DNA from: Silene conica
Lineage: Eukaryota > Streptophyta > Magnoliopsida > Caryophyllales > Caryophyllaceae
NCBI GenBank assembly: GCA_029255685.2
Contig: CM055314.2
Coordinates: forward strand, 12,332,059-12,396,058
Length of the DNA stretch: 64,000 bases
Reading direction: 5' to 3'
Both the position numbers and the translations under genes were made by a program. The stretch's first letter is position 1; the number at the start of each line of letters is the position of its first letter. Shown in pieces: positions 1-11,900 of the stretch. The notes below the pieces were generated by a model. That model did not search any database, was not told the DNA's origin, and was given only the letters and a program-made list of their open reading frames with translations.

Positions 1-339
1 ATACTTCACCAGTTTATCTTATTCTTTGTGGTACCTATTTTAAGAGAAATTATTGTATACACCCGCTAATCCGCTATACAACATCATACTCTGAGAAAAT
101 TGGAATTGACAATATTTCCAACGAATAACAAAGCATAATTTAAGTTAAAATATAAATGGTGCATTCTCATTGAGTAGGGTGTACGGTTACAGCAGGTATT
201 GCTTGTGACGGGATTATCCCGTCACAGACACCCTTCATGTGCTTTACATGCCGTCACAAATGAGAATTTGTGTTATGGTTATATAGTACACTTCACAATT
301 TTTTTGTATTTTAATCAAACCTAAACAAATGATCGAAAT
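1..339. other. Intergenic, with a short MITE copy
   Basis: No gene is visible. Positions about 193-283 hold a short, diverged copy of the MITE family that recurs through the window. It starts near a gcttgtgacggg motif and ends near a cacaaatgagaatttgtg motif. The rest is AT-rich with no recognisable structure. Confidence 0.5.
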
Positions 340-344
340 CATAT

Positions 345-875
345 AAAAAACTGTTAAGCTTGCATCTTTTCAGGACACAAATTATCATCACTTTACTTTA
401 AATTGTACTAACTCCGTCTCAATTCCCAATCAATCGTTTACTCTTTCTTTTATTATTTGCGTGCCTATTTTAATCAAAAGTAAACAAATGAACGAGCCGG
501 AGGAATTACATGATCACTAGCTATAATCAAATGTTACAATCATATCCATAAATTTGTCAAGCTTACATCTTTTAAATACACAAATATCATAAATTTGCAT
601 CACTCCGTACCAATCAATTGTTTATCTTTAAACGAAGGGAAGTGAGTTCATAAAAAATCCCTCCTCAAATCGCGTAAAAGGTAAACAAATAAACGGGACG
701 AAATCAATTTGTCAAGTTTACATCTTTACAATACACAAATATCATAAATTTGCAGTTACTCCGTCCCAATCAATTGTTTATCTTTGAAAAAACGGAGTTC
801 ATAAAACTGATACTCCCTCCCTCTCCCTCTCCCTCTCCCTCTCCCTCCTATAGGTAAACAAATAACTGAGACGGA
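345..875. repeat. Three tandem copies of a Stowaway-like MITE unit
   Basis: Three degenerate direct repeats of about 165-195 bp begin near 355, 548 and 705. Each has a 'gtcaagcttacatctttt'-like lead, a 'cacaaatatcataaatttgc'-like stretch, an actccgtcccaatcaatt-type Stowaway end, then a reverse-complement-like end carrying gtaaacaaat. The third copy also carries a (ccctct)n run at about 815-847. The layout suggests local tandem amplification of a MITE together with its flank. Confidence 0.6.
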
Positions 876-1283
876 AAACAAAAGACTGATATCGTACCTC
901 AAAGAGTTGCTGCTATTTGCCTCTTGTTTGTCTGCTCTAATGAAGAAGGTGAAGGAGAGAGTGATTAAGGTTGTTAGGGCAAAGAGAGATAACAAAACTG
1001 ATAATGGGCTTGGGGGCCAATGTTCGATGTTGGGCCTTACGGTTTATAGCCCAATTTGTTTATATGAACTAAGTTAGGCCCTGTTCTTTCTGGCTTATTT
1101 TCAGCTCGTTTCAGTTCAGCTCAGTTCAGTTCAGTTCAGTTCAGCTCAGCTCTATTCAGTTCAGTTCAGTTCAGTTCAGCTCGTTTCAGTTCAGCTCAGC
1201 TCAGCTTCATTTAATTCATTTCAGTTCAGTTCATCTCGACTTTATTAAGTACATCCCACATTATTATTATTATTATTATTATA

Positions 1284-1572
1284 ACGCGGGATTTTATTAA
1301 AACCGGAAAGAAGGATTACATGAGATTGGTGGGCACCCGAGAAACAAGTTGGGCGCTCACTCCCTTAGCAATAGCAAAACTAAGGCGAGCAAAAATAAAA
1401 GCAGCGGTCTTCGATCCAGCATCTTGGGACACAGAAAACTTCTGAATCCGCTTGAGCTAGGAAACAGCATCCTCCCCCAATTCCCCCAAAGAAGAGAAAG
1501 AGAAAGGCAAGAAGCCATACCCATGCCCCGCGCACAAGTCCCGATACTAAGGTTGTTAGGGCAAAGAGAGAT
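1284..1572. other. Foreign, non-repetitive island inside the Tourist-like element
   Basis: This GC-richer 290 bp stretch sits between two (ATT)n runs and shares nothing with the pentamer arrays. Its left edge (ttttattaaaaccggaaag) resembles the minus-strand 3' end of a LINE, but I see no diagnostic protein motif. Its last 25 bases repeat exactly at 966-990, outside the element. It could be a LINE remnant or filler DNA from break repair. Confidence 0.4.
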
Positions 1573-1623
1573 TACAAATTATTATTATTATTATTATTGT
1601 TGTTGTTGTTGTTTTTGTTATTA

Positions 1624-1660
<37 letters not shown>

Positions 1661-1725
1661 GTTTTTGTTTTTGTTATTATTATTATTATTATTATATTTA
1701 TTTATTTATTATTATTAATTAATAA
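1573..1725. repeat. (ATT)n / (TTG)n microsatellite
   Basis: Long runs of att/tta triplets with short ttg and ttttgt interruptions, inside the Tourist-like element. Any open frame across it is low-complexity translation, not a gene. Confidence 0.85.
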
Positions 1726-2757
1726 TTCTTATTTTGATTATTATTGTTATCATCTTGATGTGCTCCATCTTTGAGGTCATTATGGACATCAATATCGCAC
1801 CCTTTTTTTTCAATTTCTTTTCGAACTTTGTTCATGAATTTCTTTCGTTCTTTATCATCCATGTTTGAATCTGTTCATCCTTTAATACTTTGATGTTGTA
1901 TAACTGGAATACCAGATTTGAATCTTACGTTTGGATGGCTAATAGGAGACAAATACCCAAGTGTATTTGGGTATCCCGAATCTACTAAATAATAATTACC
2001 TATAAATGTCTATGTATAAAAATAATTAATGTTTAGATAATAAAATAAATGAAATACATGCCACATTTACCACATTTAGACGTAAGATGTTGAGATAATA
2101 ATAAAAAATTATGTTAACTAGACGTAAAATATTTAAATGTTGCTTTTGTTAATTTTAAAACACAAGAAAAGAAAAAAGCAAAGTCCGTTAGAGTTTACTA
2201 CAAAAAAAATACTTAAAAATTAATATGTTTTTAATATAATTGTTTTTTAAAAAATCGCAAATTTGTAATCAAACATTTTTTTAATATTATTATTATTATT
2301 TAGTATACTTTAATTAAACTTAAGTTATTTCTATTAATTTCAGCGAGCTTCATTTAGCTCAGTTCAGTTCAGTTCAGTTCAGCTCGATTCAGTTCAGCTC
2401 AGCTCAGTTCAGTTCAGTTCAGTTCAACTCAGCTCGATTCAGTTCAGCTCAGCTCAGCTCAGTTCAATTCAATTCAGTTCGGCTCAGCTCGATTCAGTTC
2501 AGCTCAGCTCAGTTCAGTTCAGTTCAGTTCAGCTCAGCCCCATTCAGTTCAGCTCAGTTCAGTTCAGCTCTAAAAAATCAGAAAGAACAGGGCCTTAGTC
2601 CTACAAAAAAGTCTAGCCAATTTAGTATACGGCAATTTTGATGTTGACATCTTTAAATCAGGTCATATTTTAAGGTTTTATTCTTCTATTAACAGGAGTT
2701 AATTTGGGAAAATCAGAGTTGAATTGAACTAAATGAATTTAAATCGAACAATACTTA

Positions 2758-3051
2758 GGCGTTGTTTGATTACCCACTAAAAAACGTAAGAATTTAAATT
2801 CACGTAAATTGTAACTGTCCGCTTGTTTGGTTACCCCAATTCACATGAATTTGTGCTTCCCGCGAATTACAATTCCTCCATAATATTGGAGGGGTGACTT
2901 ACCAAGAATCCAGGTAGGTGAGAATGTCTACATGAATTGCACCTTCTACATGGCAACCAAACAATATTTTCTAATTCACATGAATTTCTAAAATCAGGTG
3001 TTATACGACTTTTTAGGCAATATAAAATCATACATGCAACCAAACGACTCC
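2758..3051. mobile_element. Tourist-like MITE
   Basis: This ~294 bp element is flanked by TTA on both sides (2755-2757 and 3052-3054). Its termini GGCGTTGTTTGATTAC and, at the other end, the complement of GGAGTCGTTTGGTTGC, are imperfect inverted repeats of the PIF/Harbinger type. Inner inverted segments (ttcacatgaattt twice) support a fold-back structure. No coding capacity. Confidence 0.65.
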
Positions 3052-3839
3052 TTAATGCTAAATAATTTTAAAATGAACTAAAATTAAGACGAAAATAACA
3101 GGGTTTGAGTGTCATGATTCATGGGACGAAGTCTCATGACGGGCTTTGCTGAGACCGTTTGTGGACTTAAAGAATCCACTATGATAATGATAAGCTTTAA
3201 GATTTTTTAAATAATATTTCTCTTTTAAAATAATCAGTATTCGTATTAAATTTAAAACGGGTTAAAAACACCACTTGTATTAGTTGTATATATAAAAACG
3301 CATAGAGAAAAGCAATATATATATGTCTTTAGTTTATTTTATTGTGTTTTAGTTAGCGTCTTGCTACTATAATTAATCAATTCAATTTTGAGTACTAATC
3401 AAGCGGTCAAACTCAATTACACCGAAACGAGTCCACCGATTCACTTTTAAATCGGCCAGTTTCGGCTTGTGAAATTCAATTAAAATTAAGTTCAGGTGAT
3501 TTTGGGTATAAATTATTTTCGAATTTATTATTATCACATTATTTAGGAATAGTCATTTGCAACAAAAACATTTAAATTAATTCGGATTTAAAGTAATGCT
3601 CGAGTTATCATTTCAATTGTCCAATCAAATAGAGGCCAACTTATTAGAATCCACACACTCTAATTGAACTAATTTTTACCATACCGGTTACGCCGGTCAA
3701 TCATTTTATCGGATCATTTAAATCCAGTAAAACTTGACGGTATTCGTACCAAACGGGCTAAATCGTCACAAGACGAACTAATTAATACTGATTTTCTTAT
3801 CCGGGCCAAGTGCCCTTGTATTTATCCTTCTTCTTCTCT

Positions 3840-5523
3840 TTCCTGCCCTTATTTTGGGGATAATTGAAACGTTTTTACAGTTATCTATCTCTACAAATCT
3901 CGTTTTCCGCCATTGTTACACAGCTCACATCTTGTACTAGGTACCGTTTTTCTTCTCGTATCATTCTTCCTTCTCGTATATTTATTGAAGAAGTATTAAT
4001 TATTGTTGAATCTTTGTTTGCGATTTCAATTTCGTAGATCTGTAATTTTTGTGCAATTAATTTTAGGTATTTTATTATTGTTGATTATTTTTATCAACGT
4101 GTCGTTTTCAATTGCTGTTTTTTGTTAATTCCGGTGGTAGGATGATTTGATTGTTAGATCTAGGGTTTAGGATTGATTTTTTGATTTTAAGTTTTGGGAT
4201 TTTGATGTTCGGATTATGTTGTTAATCATAAGATGTTCTCTATCCACCTTCTCCTTTCAACCTTCTCCCTTTCCTCTCTCACAATCGATTAAACGAGTAT
4301 ATATCGTGTGGGGTCGGAAGGAAGTGTATGAAGCAAAATATATGGTATTTTAATCGGTTGTGAGAGAAGGTAGAATAGAAGGTAGAAAGGACTCAAAGGA
4401 GAAGGTAGATGGTTATTCTGTAATAATATTCTTCCAGTTGCGCAAAACATGATTATATTAAAAGTTGGAGTTTCAATTATTGTTGTTTGTTCAATATAAA
4501 TTGGTACCATCAGTTTCGAGCTTATTTGTTAAAAGTATCGATTGATTGTTACATGGTGACGTTCAGATTTGTACCTTGTAACTATGTTGTTGGAAGTTTG
4601 TGGTCGGAGATGGTATATATGGTTGTTAATGTCGTTGTTATGGACCTATGGTCATGGCAAAACTCCTTTCCGTGTTGTCTTTTGAATATATGTATGTCTT
4701 TTGTAAGGCGTTTTACAGGAAATTATCGCTAACCTAGCTAGTAAAGGAAATTCGTATGGTAAAAGTTGGCGGTAATCATGTTAACTTCTTTTAAAAGACG
4801 GATGTTATAGCTGAGTAATGACTGCTTGTATATTAACTTGTCTATATGTTTGCCTTACACAACATTTTGTGTTTGCATATAGATTTTCTGGAAAAGTGAG
4901 TTGCCTAGGAGTGTGTATTGTCTGGGTTGCTGTAAACCTATTAGTCTTGGTTGTGATGTGGTTATGGGAAAATAAGTTGTAGTGATGCAGTTGTTTGTGT
5001 GGGGAACGGACAAAGAGGATGGAAAGGTGGATTTTTATCCGCGGGAAATCGGTGAATTTGCGTGGAGTGGTCAGCTTGTTTGTTTTATTTTTACTATATC
5101 ACGGTGTATTTCATTGTGCTGTCATTCCTTCTTGACAACATATAGACTTCCGTGGATGTGATGAGTTTAGGCTCTGCGTTGCATCTACATTTGGAAGGAT
5201 ATCTAGTACAAACGTGGAGTTACGTGGAGTTGATGGCTCCTGAGCTTCATGGTTTTATGTTGGGTGTTTGAATGTTTTGGGTCGTTTTTTTGGAGATTTT
5301 ATTTTTAATATCAAGATGTGGTGGATTGTTGAACTGTGTACGTGTTGTAGTTGGTTTTTGTTGGATAGGGGCGTAATGTAGATTGGAACTGGATGTGGAA
5401 TTATGGTTAGTATGTGGATTGATGGGGATGGTTTTTGGCAGGAGAGCATCGGGTGCTGTGTGGAGTTTAGTGGTGGTGTTTGACGATCTGGTGGTTTAGA
5501 AGGATAAGAAGGGAGGTTTGAAG
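3840..5523 (+). promoter_or_regulatory. 5' UTR and likely leader intron of the zinc-knuckle gene
   Basis: A pyrimidine-rich stretch (about 3820-3950) looks like a transcription start and leader exon ending at ctag|gtaccg near 3940. The following 1.5 kb is T-rich and intron-like, and ends with a good acceptor, tttttggcag, at about 5445, 80 bp before the ATG. The leader intron is inferred; transcript data would settle it. Confidence 0.45.
4231..4412. mobile_element. Inverted-repeat MITE in the leader intron
   Basis: Two arms of about 60 bp (about 4231-4296 and 4349-4412) are inverted copies carrying ccaccttctcctttcaacc and its complement, plus cacaatcgattaaa/tttaatcggttgtg. They surround a ~50 bp loop. 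The transcript would fold into a hairpin. No clear target duplication was seen. Confidence 0.55.
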
Positions 5524-7306
5524 ATGAGCTCACGCAGCCGGAGCCCAAGCCGAAGCAGAAGCCGAAGCAGGAGCAGGAGTCCTCGAGATCATAGAATGCG
5601 ATCTCAGCGTTTTTCTGATCGTGATGCTCCATTTAGGAGAGATGGACGTCGGGGTTTCAGGTTGTTTGATTTTATTAATATTCTGGAATTTATTTTGATT
5701 CTTTCTATTCTATAAGTCGGCAAGATGTATAGAAAGTGACTCGATGGCAAAAGGTACTGAATGTTAGAAAGTATAGGGCATGACAAAGGGTTAGAGCGTT
5801 GCTGTACTTGCTGTTGCTATGTAAGTAATGTAACCCCCAACCATGACCTGTGATGTTGTAACATCTGAATGAACCTTAGTCAGCAAAATGACAACTTGGT
5901 TTTGTGTTTACTCCTTCTTGTTTACACTGTTCTGGCCTGGCTGTGTTAGTAGTCTGAAGTGAAGGATTCATTATAGACTTTAAATGTTGATCTCTCTAGA
6001 TAGAGTCACACCATTTCTTGGTCATGGTTGGTGAGAGTGGTAACTCTTTTTAGATTCATACTTTGCTTTTGGTCATACTCTTGTGTCATTTCTCTGCACT
6101 TCTGCTAGTATGCATCCTATTGAATCCATTTGGCAGATCACTTAAGATGTTTATGAGTTTAACTAAGTATTGTAAGATATATTGTTTAAACCTTTCTCTT
6201 ATTTTATTTTTTGGGCTACTCATTTGACTTTTAGAGCTAAGTTTATGTGTTTGCGTGCATTGTTGTTGTAAGTACAGCATAATTTTGAATTTGGGATTGA
6301 AGGCCTTCCGAGCTGCCCAAAAATTATGCTTGGAGAAAGCAAAAACTTTGCAGAAACTGTGTTTGCTGTTGGATTCTACCTGAGCCTGCATCTTTGTTCT
6401 TTAACAATTTTTGCCAACTGCTCTGCAGCCAAAACAATGCCTGTAACAACTGTAAGCAGCCGGGTCATTTTGCTAGAGAGTGCCCGAATGTTGCTGTCTG
6501 CAACAATTGTGGACTTCCCGGGTAATGATCTTAAAATACTCCTTGATCCTGTATTTGTTGACCTATCCTCTTGGTCATCTTTTGGTTTAAAGCATTCTTA
6601 ATAGTATTGTATCACTCTTTCCTACAGGCACATAGCAGCCGAGTGCAGCACAAAATCGCTGTGCTGGAATTGTCGGGAGCCTGGCCATATGGCCAACAGT
6701 TGCCCAAATGAGGGTATATGCCATTCATGTGGCAAATCTGGTCACCGTGCCAGAGAATGCACCAATCCAGAGCTTCCACCTGGCGATTTGAGACTCTGCA
6801 ACAATTGCTTTAAGCAGGGCCATGTTGCTGCCGAGTGTACAAACGACAAGGCGTGCAAGAACTGCAGGAAAACAGGGCACCTGGCCCGTGACTGTACAAA
6901 TGAGCCCGTTTGTAACTTGTGCAATGTGTCTGGACATCTAGCTAGGCAATGCCCAAAATCTGACGTTCTTGGAGAGAGGGGCGGTGGTGGTGGTGGTGGC
7001 AGTGGAGGTCGTTATGGAGGTTTTGGTGGAGGAGGTGGAGGTGGTGGTCGCTATTCCATGGGCGGTGGAGGTCGATATGGAGGTTTTGGGGGAGGAGGAG
7101 GTGGTGGCGGCTATCCCATGGGTGGTGGAGGTGGTGGTGGTTATCGTGATATTGTCTGCAGGAGCTGTGGCCAGATAGGACATATGAGCCGAGACTGCAT
7201 GGGTGGTGCAGCTATGGTCATCTGCCACACATGTGGTGGTCGTGGACACATGTCATATGAATGTCCTTCCGGAAGAATGATGGATCGTATGCCAAGAAGG
7301 TACTAA
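5524..7306 (+). CDS. CCHC zinc-knuckle nucleic-acid-binding protein (CNBP/HEXBP-like)
   Basis: Three exons, 5524-5660, 6429-6521 and 6628-7306, all with GT-AG borders and matching phase, give 302 aa. The first ~45 residues are RS/SR dipeptide-rich. Nine CX2CX4HX4C knuckles follow: seven at about residues 51-188, a glycine-rich linker (about 194-249) with RYGGFGGG-type repeats, then two more (about 253-291) and a basic tail. Such proteins bind single-stranded RNA or DNA, and plant members are implicated in RNA processing and translation control. The RS start suggests nuclear, splicing-related contacts, which is inference. The ATG was chosen because it opens the RS domain just after a leader-intron acceptor; no longer in-frame start is needed. 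Family assignment is firm, exact role is not. Confidence 0.9.
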
Positions 7307-8395
7307 GATCAAGTGAGACGGTCCCTCAGATTTGTGAATGCTTCGAGTTTAATAAGATTTGCACCTCATTATTCTCTTTTCTGCTTCTTTTTTTCATGGT
7401 TTTTCGTCGCTTTTTCTAGAAACATGCTATCTGCAGAAGTTTGGTGAGAAACATACTCGGATTTAGTTTTATTTGTTTGCTTTATTTGTGTGGATACTTT
7501 GGTATGGGATTGTGATTTTAGTTGGTAGTAGTATTTGATATGTTCCTAGTTAATCTCCTTTGCTAATGCACCTAGAAAATTAGCTCAAATATCCGGCACT
7601 CCCACTCCTGCCCATTTTCTGAAGAATTGCGACGTTTGTTTTTGGTACAACTATTAACGTCCGTCGCCGGACTGAACTCGTTCATAGGATTCAGAGGTTT
7701 GGAGCATCAAGTCGAGTCACGATGTTGCAATTAGAATGATAGATTTAAGATTTATAGTCTGCGAAAAGATTAAAAACTTCATAAATGGCGCTTCTAATCA
7801 ATTTAAGGTAATGCTACTCATCCATATGACCATATGTTAATAATTAACACCAATATATCAAAGACTCGTTAACATAAGAACAATGATATAAATAACCATT
7901 GCATATATTAGGACTTTAGTTTAAAATAGCCTTACCTTATTTCATCCTATCCTGGTAATCTAACCATCAAAAATACCTTAACTAAAACGTTTAGAAATTA
8001 AAACACTTGTTAAAACCGCTCTATTATATTGTACTATCTTATTGTTGCCTTTAAAATAACCAAAATTCATCAATACATGATTACATGGCTAAATAAAAAA
8101 AAATTGAATCTTTGATCATCTTTCTTATTTTCGTATTTCATATTATCTCCGATTACCTTCATTTGCTTACACATAATTCTCTGATTATATACACAATTAC
8201 TTTTAATTGTGAGGGCTTACGTGTCAAATGAAGAATTAGTGGAATACAATATGAAACACGGAAATGAATCCGAGAACAAAAAATGAATCTGAATCACTTT
8301 TTTAATCACGAGGGTTTACGTGTCAAATGCAAAATTAGTGAAACTCAAGATGAAACACGGAAATGAATTTGAGATTTCGAACTTTAAAAAAACAG
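7307..8395. other. 3' UTR of the zinc-knuckle gene and intergenic spacer
   Basis: About 250 bp of T-rich 3' UTR follows the stop. The rest is AT-rich spacer with no gene. A pair of similar ~45 bp segments (about 8210-8255 and 8308-8360, 'gtgtcaaatg..aattagtg..atgaaacacggaaatgaat') forms a short tandem duplication. Confidence 0.5.
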
Positions 8396-8576
8396 TTAGT
8401 CTTGCTTGTGACGGGTCGGGTGGAGAGACGGATAATGACACTCACAAAACGAATTAGGGACAAGGTGGGGCACCCCATGTGCTTTTTGTGAGACAAAATG
8501 GGCATTTTGTGAGACAAAATGGTATCCGTCTTCTCCTTGTGACGGATACCCTCCGTCTACAATGAGAATTTGTGGG
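8396..8576. mobile_element. Copy of the recurrent 'tcttgcttgtgacgg' MITE family
   Basis: Left end gtcttgcttgtgacgggtcg and right end near tacaatgagaatttgtg match at least ten other places in the window. The middle carries the shared ggggcaccccatgtgctt and tgagacaaaatgg blocks. It lies about 180 bp upstream of the start of the alpha-COP leader. Confidence 0.7.
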
Positions 8577-8639
8577 AAAAAAAACACACCAAAAACAAAT
8601 TAAATGAGCAAATCAGATCTAAACATGCTACATTGCTAC

Positions 8640-8924
8640 CTTAACACCCCGCGCTCCGTCTCCATCTCCATCTCTGTCTTCTTTCCTCTCTTTCTAAACT
8701 CCAGTTCCCCAAATTAATCAAGTAATTTATGATTAACAATTATCAATCTCAGATCTAAGGTATTAATCTCACTCCTTAATCATCTCAATTAATCACACTA
8801 ATCAACAATTTCTACGTTATGATCTTAATACGTTCTCAATTTGTATTTAATTTAATTTAATTTAAGTGATTGATTAATTGTTGATTTTTCAGGTATTTGA
8901 TTTGATTGAAGAAAAAGCGGAAAA
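8640..8924 (+). promoter_or_regulatory. 5' leader of the coatomer alpha gene with a short intron
   Basis: A CT-rich start-region (ctccgtctccatctccatct, about 8653) precedes a predicted leader exon ending ctaag|gtatta at 8759. The intron 8760-8892 ends ttgatttttcag, leaving a 32-nt leader before the ATG. Both splice sites are good matches, but the intron is inferred. Confidence 0.55.
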
Positions 8925-11900
8925 ATGTTGACGAAATTTGAAACGAAGAGTAATAGAGTTAAAGGATTGAGTTTTCATCCGAAAAGGCCATGGATCTTGG
9001 CGAGTTTACATAGCGGTGTTATTCAATTATGGGATTATCGTATGGGAACTCTTATTGATCGATTTGATGAACATGACGGTCCTGTTCGCGCTGTTCATTT
9101 TCATAATTCTCAACCTCTTTTTGTTTCTGGAGGTATTTTTCGGCTTTTTTGTTTGATCTGCATTGCTGTGATTCGATCGATTATCGCGTTATTGTTGTTG
9201 TTTATTCTGTTCGCCTTTTGGTCATGTGAAGATGATGCATCAAAGCCTTGTTAGTTGTATTTTGTTCGATTAGTGAGTGTGATTGATTTGCATTGTTGTG
9301 GTCTAATCGGTTATCGTGTTGTTGCTGCTGTTGTTTGATTTGTTTGTTTTTCGGACGTGTGGAGACGATTGAATATATATGTGTAGGTGTATTTTGTTCG
9401 ATTAGTGTTCTTGATCTGCATTGTTGCGGTTTAATCGGTTATAGTGTCGTTTAATTTGTTCATTTTGTGATGATGATTGAATATTTGTGTAGTATTTAGT
9501 GTAATTAGTGTCGTGATGTGCATTGCTAAGCTTTAATTGGTGATCCTGTTGTCGTTTGATTTGTGTGTTTTTGTTCATGTGATGATGATTGAATATTTGT
9601 TACTTGTTTTTTGTTCCATTAGTGTAGTTGATCTATGTTGCTGTGGTTTAATCTTTAATTGATTATCGTGCAGTTTTTGTTTAATTTGTTACTTCGTAGG
9701 ATTTAGGTCATGTGACGATGATCTAAATAAGTGTAGTTAGCTGATATGTACATATTAGAGTCATATGGTTCATTTTCCATAACTGTTTTTTTGGTGGACA
9801 AGGAGTGTATGCTTTTAGAATTGCATGTAGTTGTATGCGATCCACATTATCGTATTTTAATCAATGATTCTGAATCAGGAGCAGTTGTCGCACATGCTTG
9901 TACTTAGTTTAGTGTGGAAAGAAATGTAGGTGATCTTCAGTTTTTGATTTGGGCGTGTTGCAGATTAGTTTTGATGAATCTTTAGATTGATAGATTCACA
10001 ACTATATTACTTGAGATTTCGACGTTGTAATTTATGAGTGTTAGTGATGACAGTAAACTTGGATAGTGTACCATTGCTAGGATAGTGTATAGTTGCTCCG
10101 TCAATGATATAGAAAGCTTGATGCCATCAATATATTTTGTGGAACAAGTGTAGCATGCTGTGATTGTTTTTTGCTCACGAATTGCTCTCATGTTAGGTAA
10201 GCTGCTAAATCTTTAGATTTCACTAGACGGCGAAAGATATGCCCTTGATCTTTCAGACCTCTGGTCATATGTTGTATGAATGTATCGGAAGGAGAAGAAG
10301 GTTTTCATATGCTTTGTCAACCGCCTCCGTCCAGTAGATCCTGCTGTTGTGTAGTAGTTTCTCTGATTCCGCGATTTCCACCAAAGAAAAAGTACTATAT
10401 TTCCATTTTGTGTGAAGATTTGTGGCATCTCGTTTGTACTGTTTTCATCAGTTGATAATTGATGACATCATTTTACTTGGTGGTTTGCAGGAGATGATTA
10501 CAAGATTAAAGTTTGGAATTATAAATTGCATAGATGCCTATTTACTCTTCTGGGACATCTTGATTATATCCGTACTGTCCAATTTCACCATGAGTATCCT
10601 TGGATTGTCAGCACTAGTGATGACCAGACCATAAGGATTTGGAACTGGCAGTCACGCACTTGTGTCTCTGTATTAACCGGTCACAATCATTATGTTATGT
10701 GTGCCTCCTTTCACCCAAAGGAGGACCTAGTGGTTTCTGCTTCACTGGATCAGACAGTGCGAGTTTGGGATATCAGCGCCTTGAGGAAAAAGACAGTTTC
10801 CCCAGCAGATGACATTTTACGTCTGAGTCAGATGAATACAGATCTTTTTGGTGGTGTTGATGCTGTTGTTAAGTATGTCTTAGAGGGTCATGATCGGGGA
10901 GTTAACTGGGCTTCTTTCCATCCGACTCTTCCCTTGATTGTGTCTGGCGCTGATGACCGTCAGGTGAAAATATGGCGTATGAATGGTATGATTTGAACTT
11001 TCCGATTTTGGTTTCTTTTGATTGTTTTTAGTTCGTTGTAGCAGCCTTTTAAATAGAACTTTCGCATACAACGCAACATTCCTCTTAAGCTTCAGTGAAT
11101 ATAGGTTGAGTTGTAGAGATATTACTTTATTTTAAAAATTAAAACGCATGAGTTTACATCTTATTATATCTTGTGATATGCTGGGTGGTTGCATGTTGAT
11201 TAAATTTAGATACTACTCTATTAACTTGTTTAAGGAAAAAAATATAGATGTTAGAGATTGACATGGAATTTCATTGCCTAATTTACGTGCAGATACAAAA
11301 GCCTGGGAAGTTGACACCTTGAGAGGGCACATGAACAATGTCTCTTGTGTGCTATTCCACGCGAGACAAGATATTATTGTATCAAACTCTGAGGACAAAA
11401 GTATTCGTGTGTGGGACGCCACTAAGCGAAGTAGTCTCCAGACATTCAGGAGAGAGCATGATCGCTTTTGGATTCTTACAGCTCATCCTGAGATGAATCT
11501 TTTTGCTGCTGGTCATGATAGTGGAATGCTTGTCTTTAAGCTGGAAAGAGAACGGCCTGCCTTTGCAGTTAGTGGTGATCTTGTGTATTATGTGAAAGAT
11601 CGATTCTTACGTGTATACGAGTACTCGACCCAAAAGGATACTCAAGTCATCCCCATCAGAAGACCTGGTGGCAGCATACTCAACCAAAGCCCAAGAACTC
11701 TTTCTTACAGTCCTACAGAGAATGCTATTTTGATTGCTTCAGATATAGATGGTGGATGTTATGAACTCTATGTGGTGCCTAAAGACGGATTGGGTAGGGG
11801 TGACATTGTGCAAGATGCAAAGAGAGGTCTTGGTAATTCAGCTGTCTTTATTGCTCGGAACAGGTTTGCTGTATTAGAGAGGAGCAGCAATCAAGTGTTA

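Larger units (their letters stand above)
1077..2594. mobile_element. Tourist-like (PIF/Harbinger) element with a tandem-repeat interior
   Basis: The terminal inverted repeats begin GGCCCTGTTCTTTC (left) and end GAAAGAACAGGGCC (right), and both ends are flanked by the 3-bp target duplication TTA (1074-1076 and 2595-2597). This is the PIF/Harbinger signature. Both subterminal regions are arrays of the pentamers cagtt/cagct (1105-1235 and 2341-2570). The middle holds (ATT)n runs around a non-repetitive 290 bp island (1284-1572). No transposase is present, so it is non-autonomous. Confidence 0.8.

Noticed and set aside
1349-1774. 141-codon open frame on +
   Set aside because: More than half is (ATT)n translated as Tyr/Ile runs; it lies inside a non-autonomous element.
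6938-7249. Thr/Ser-rich open frame on minus
   Set aside because: It is the antisense shadow of the Gly-rich linker of the zinc-knuckle gene.
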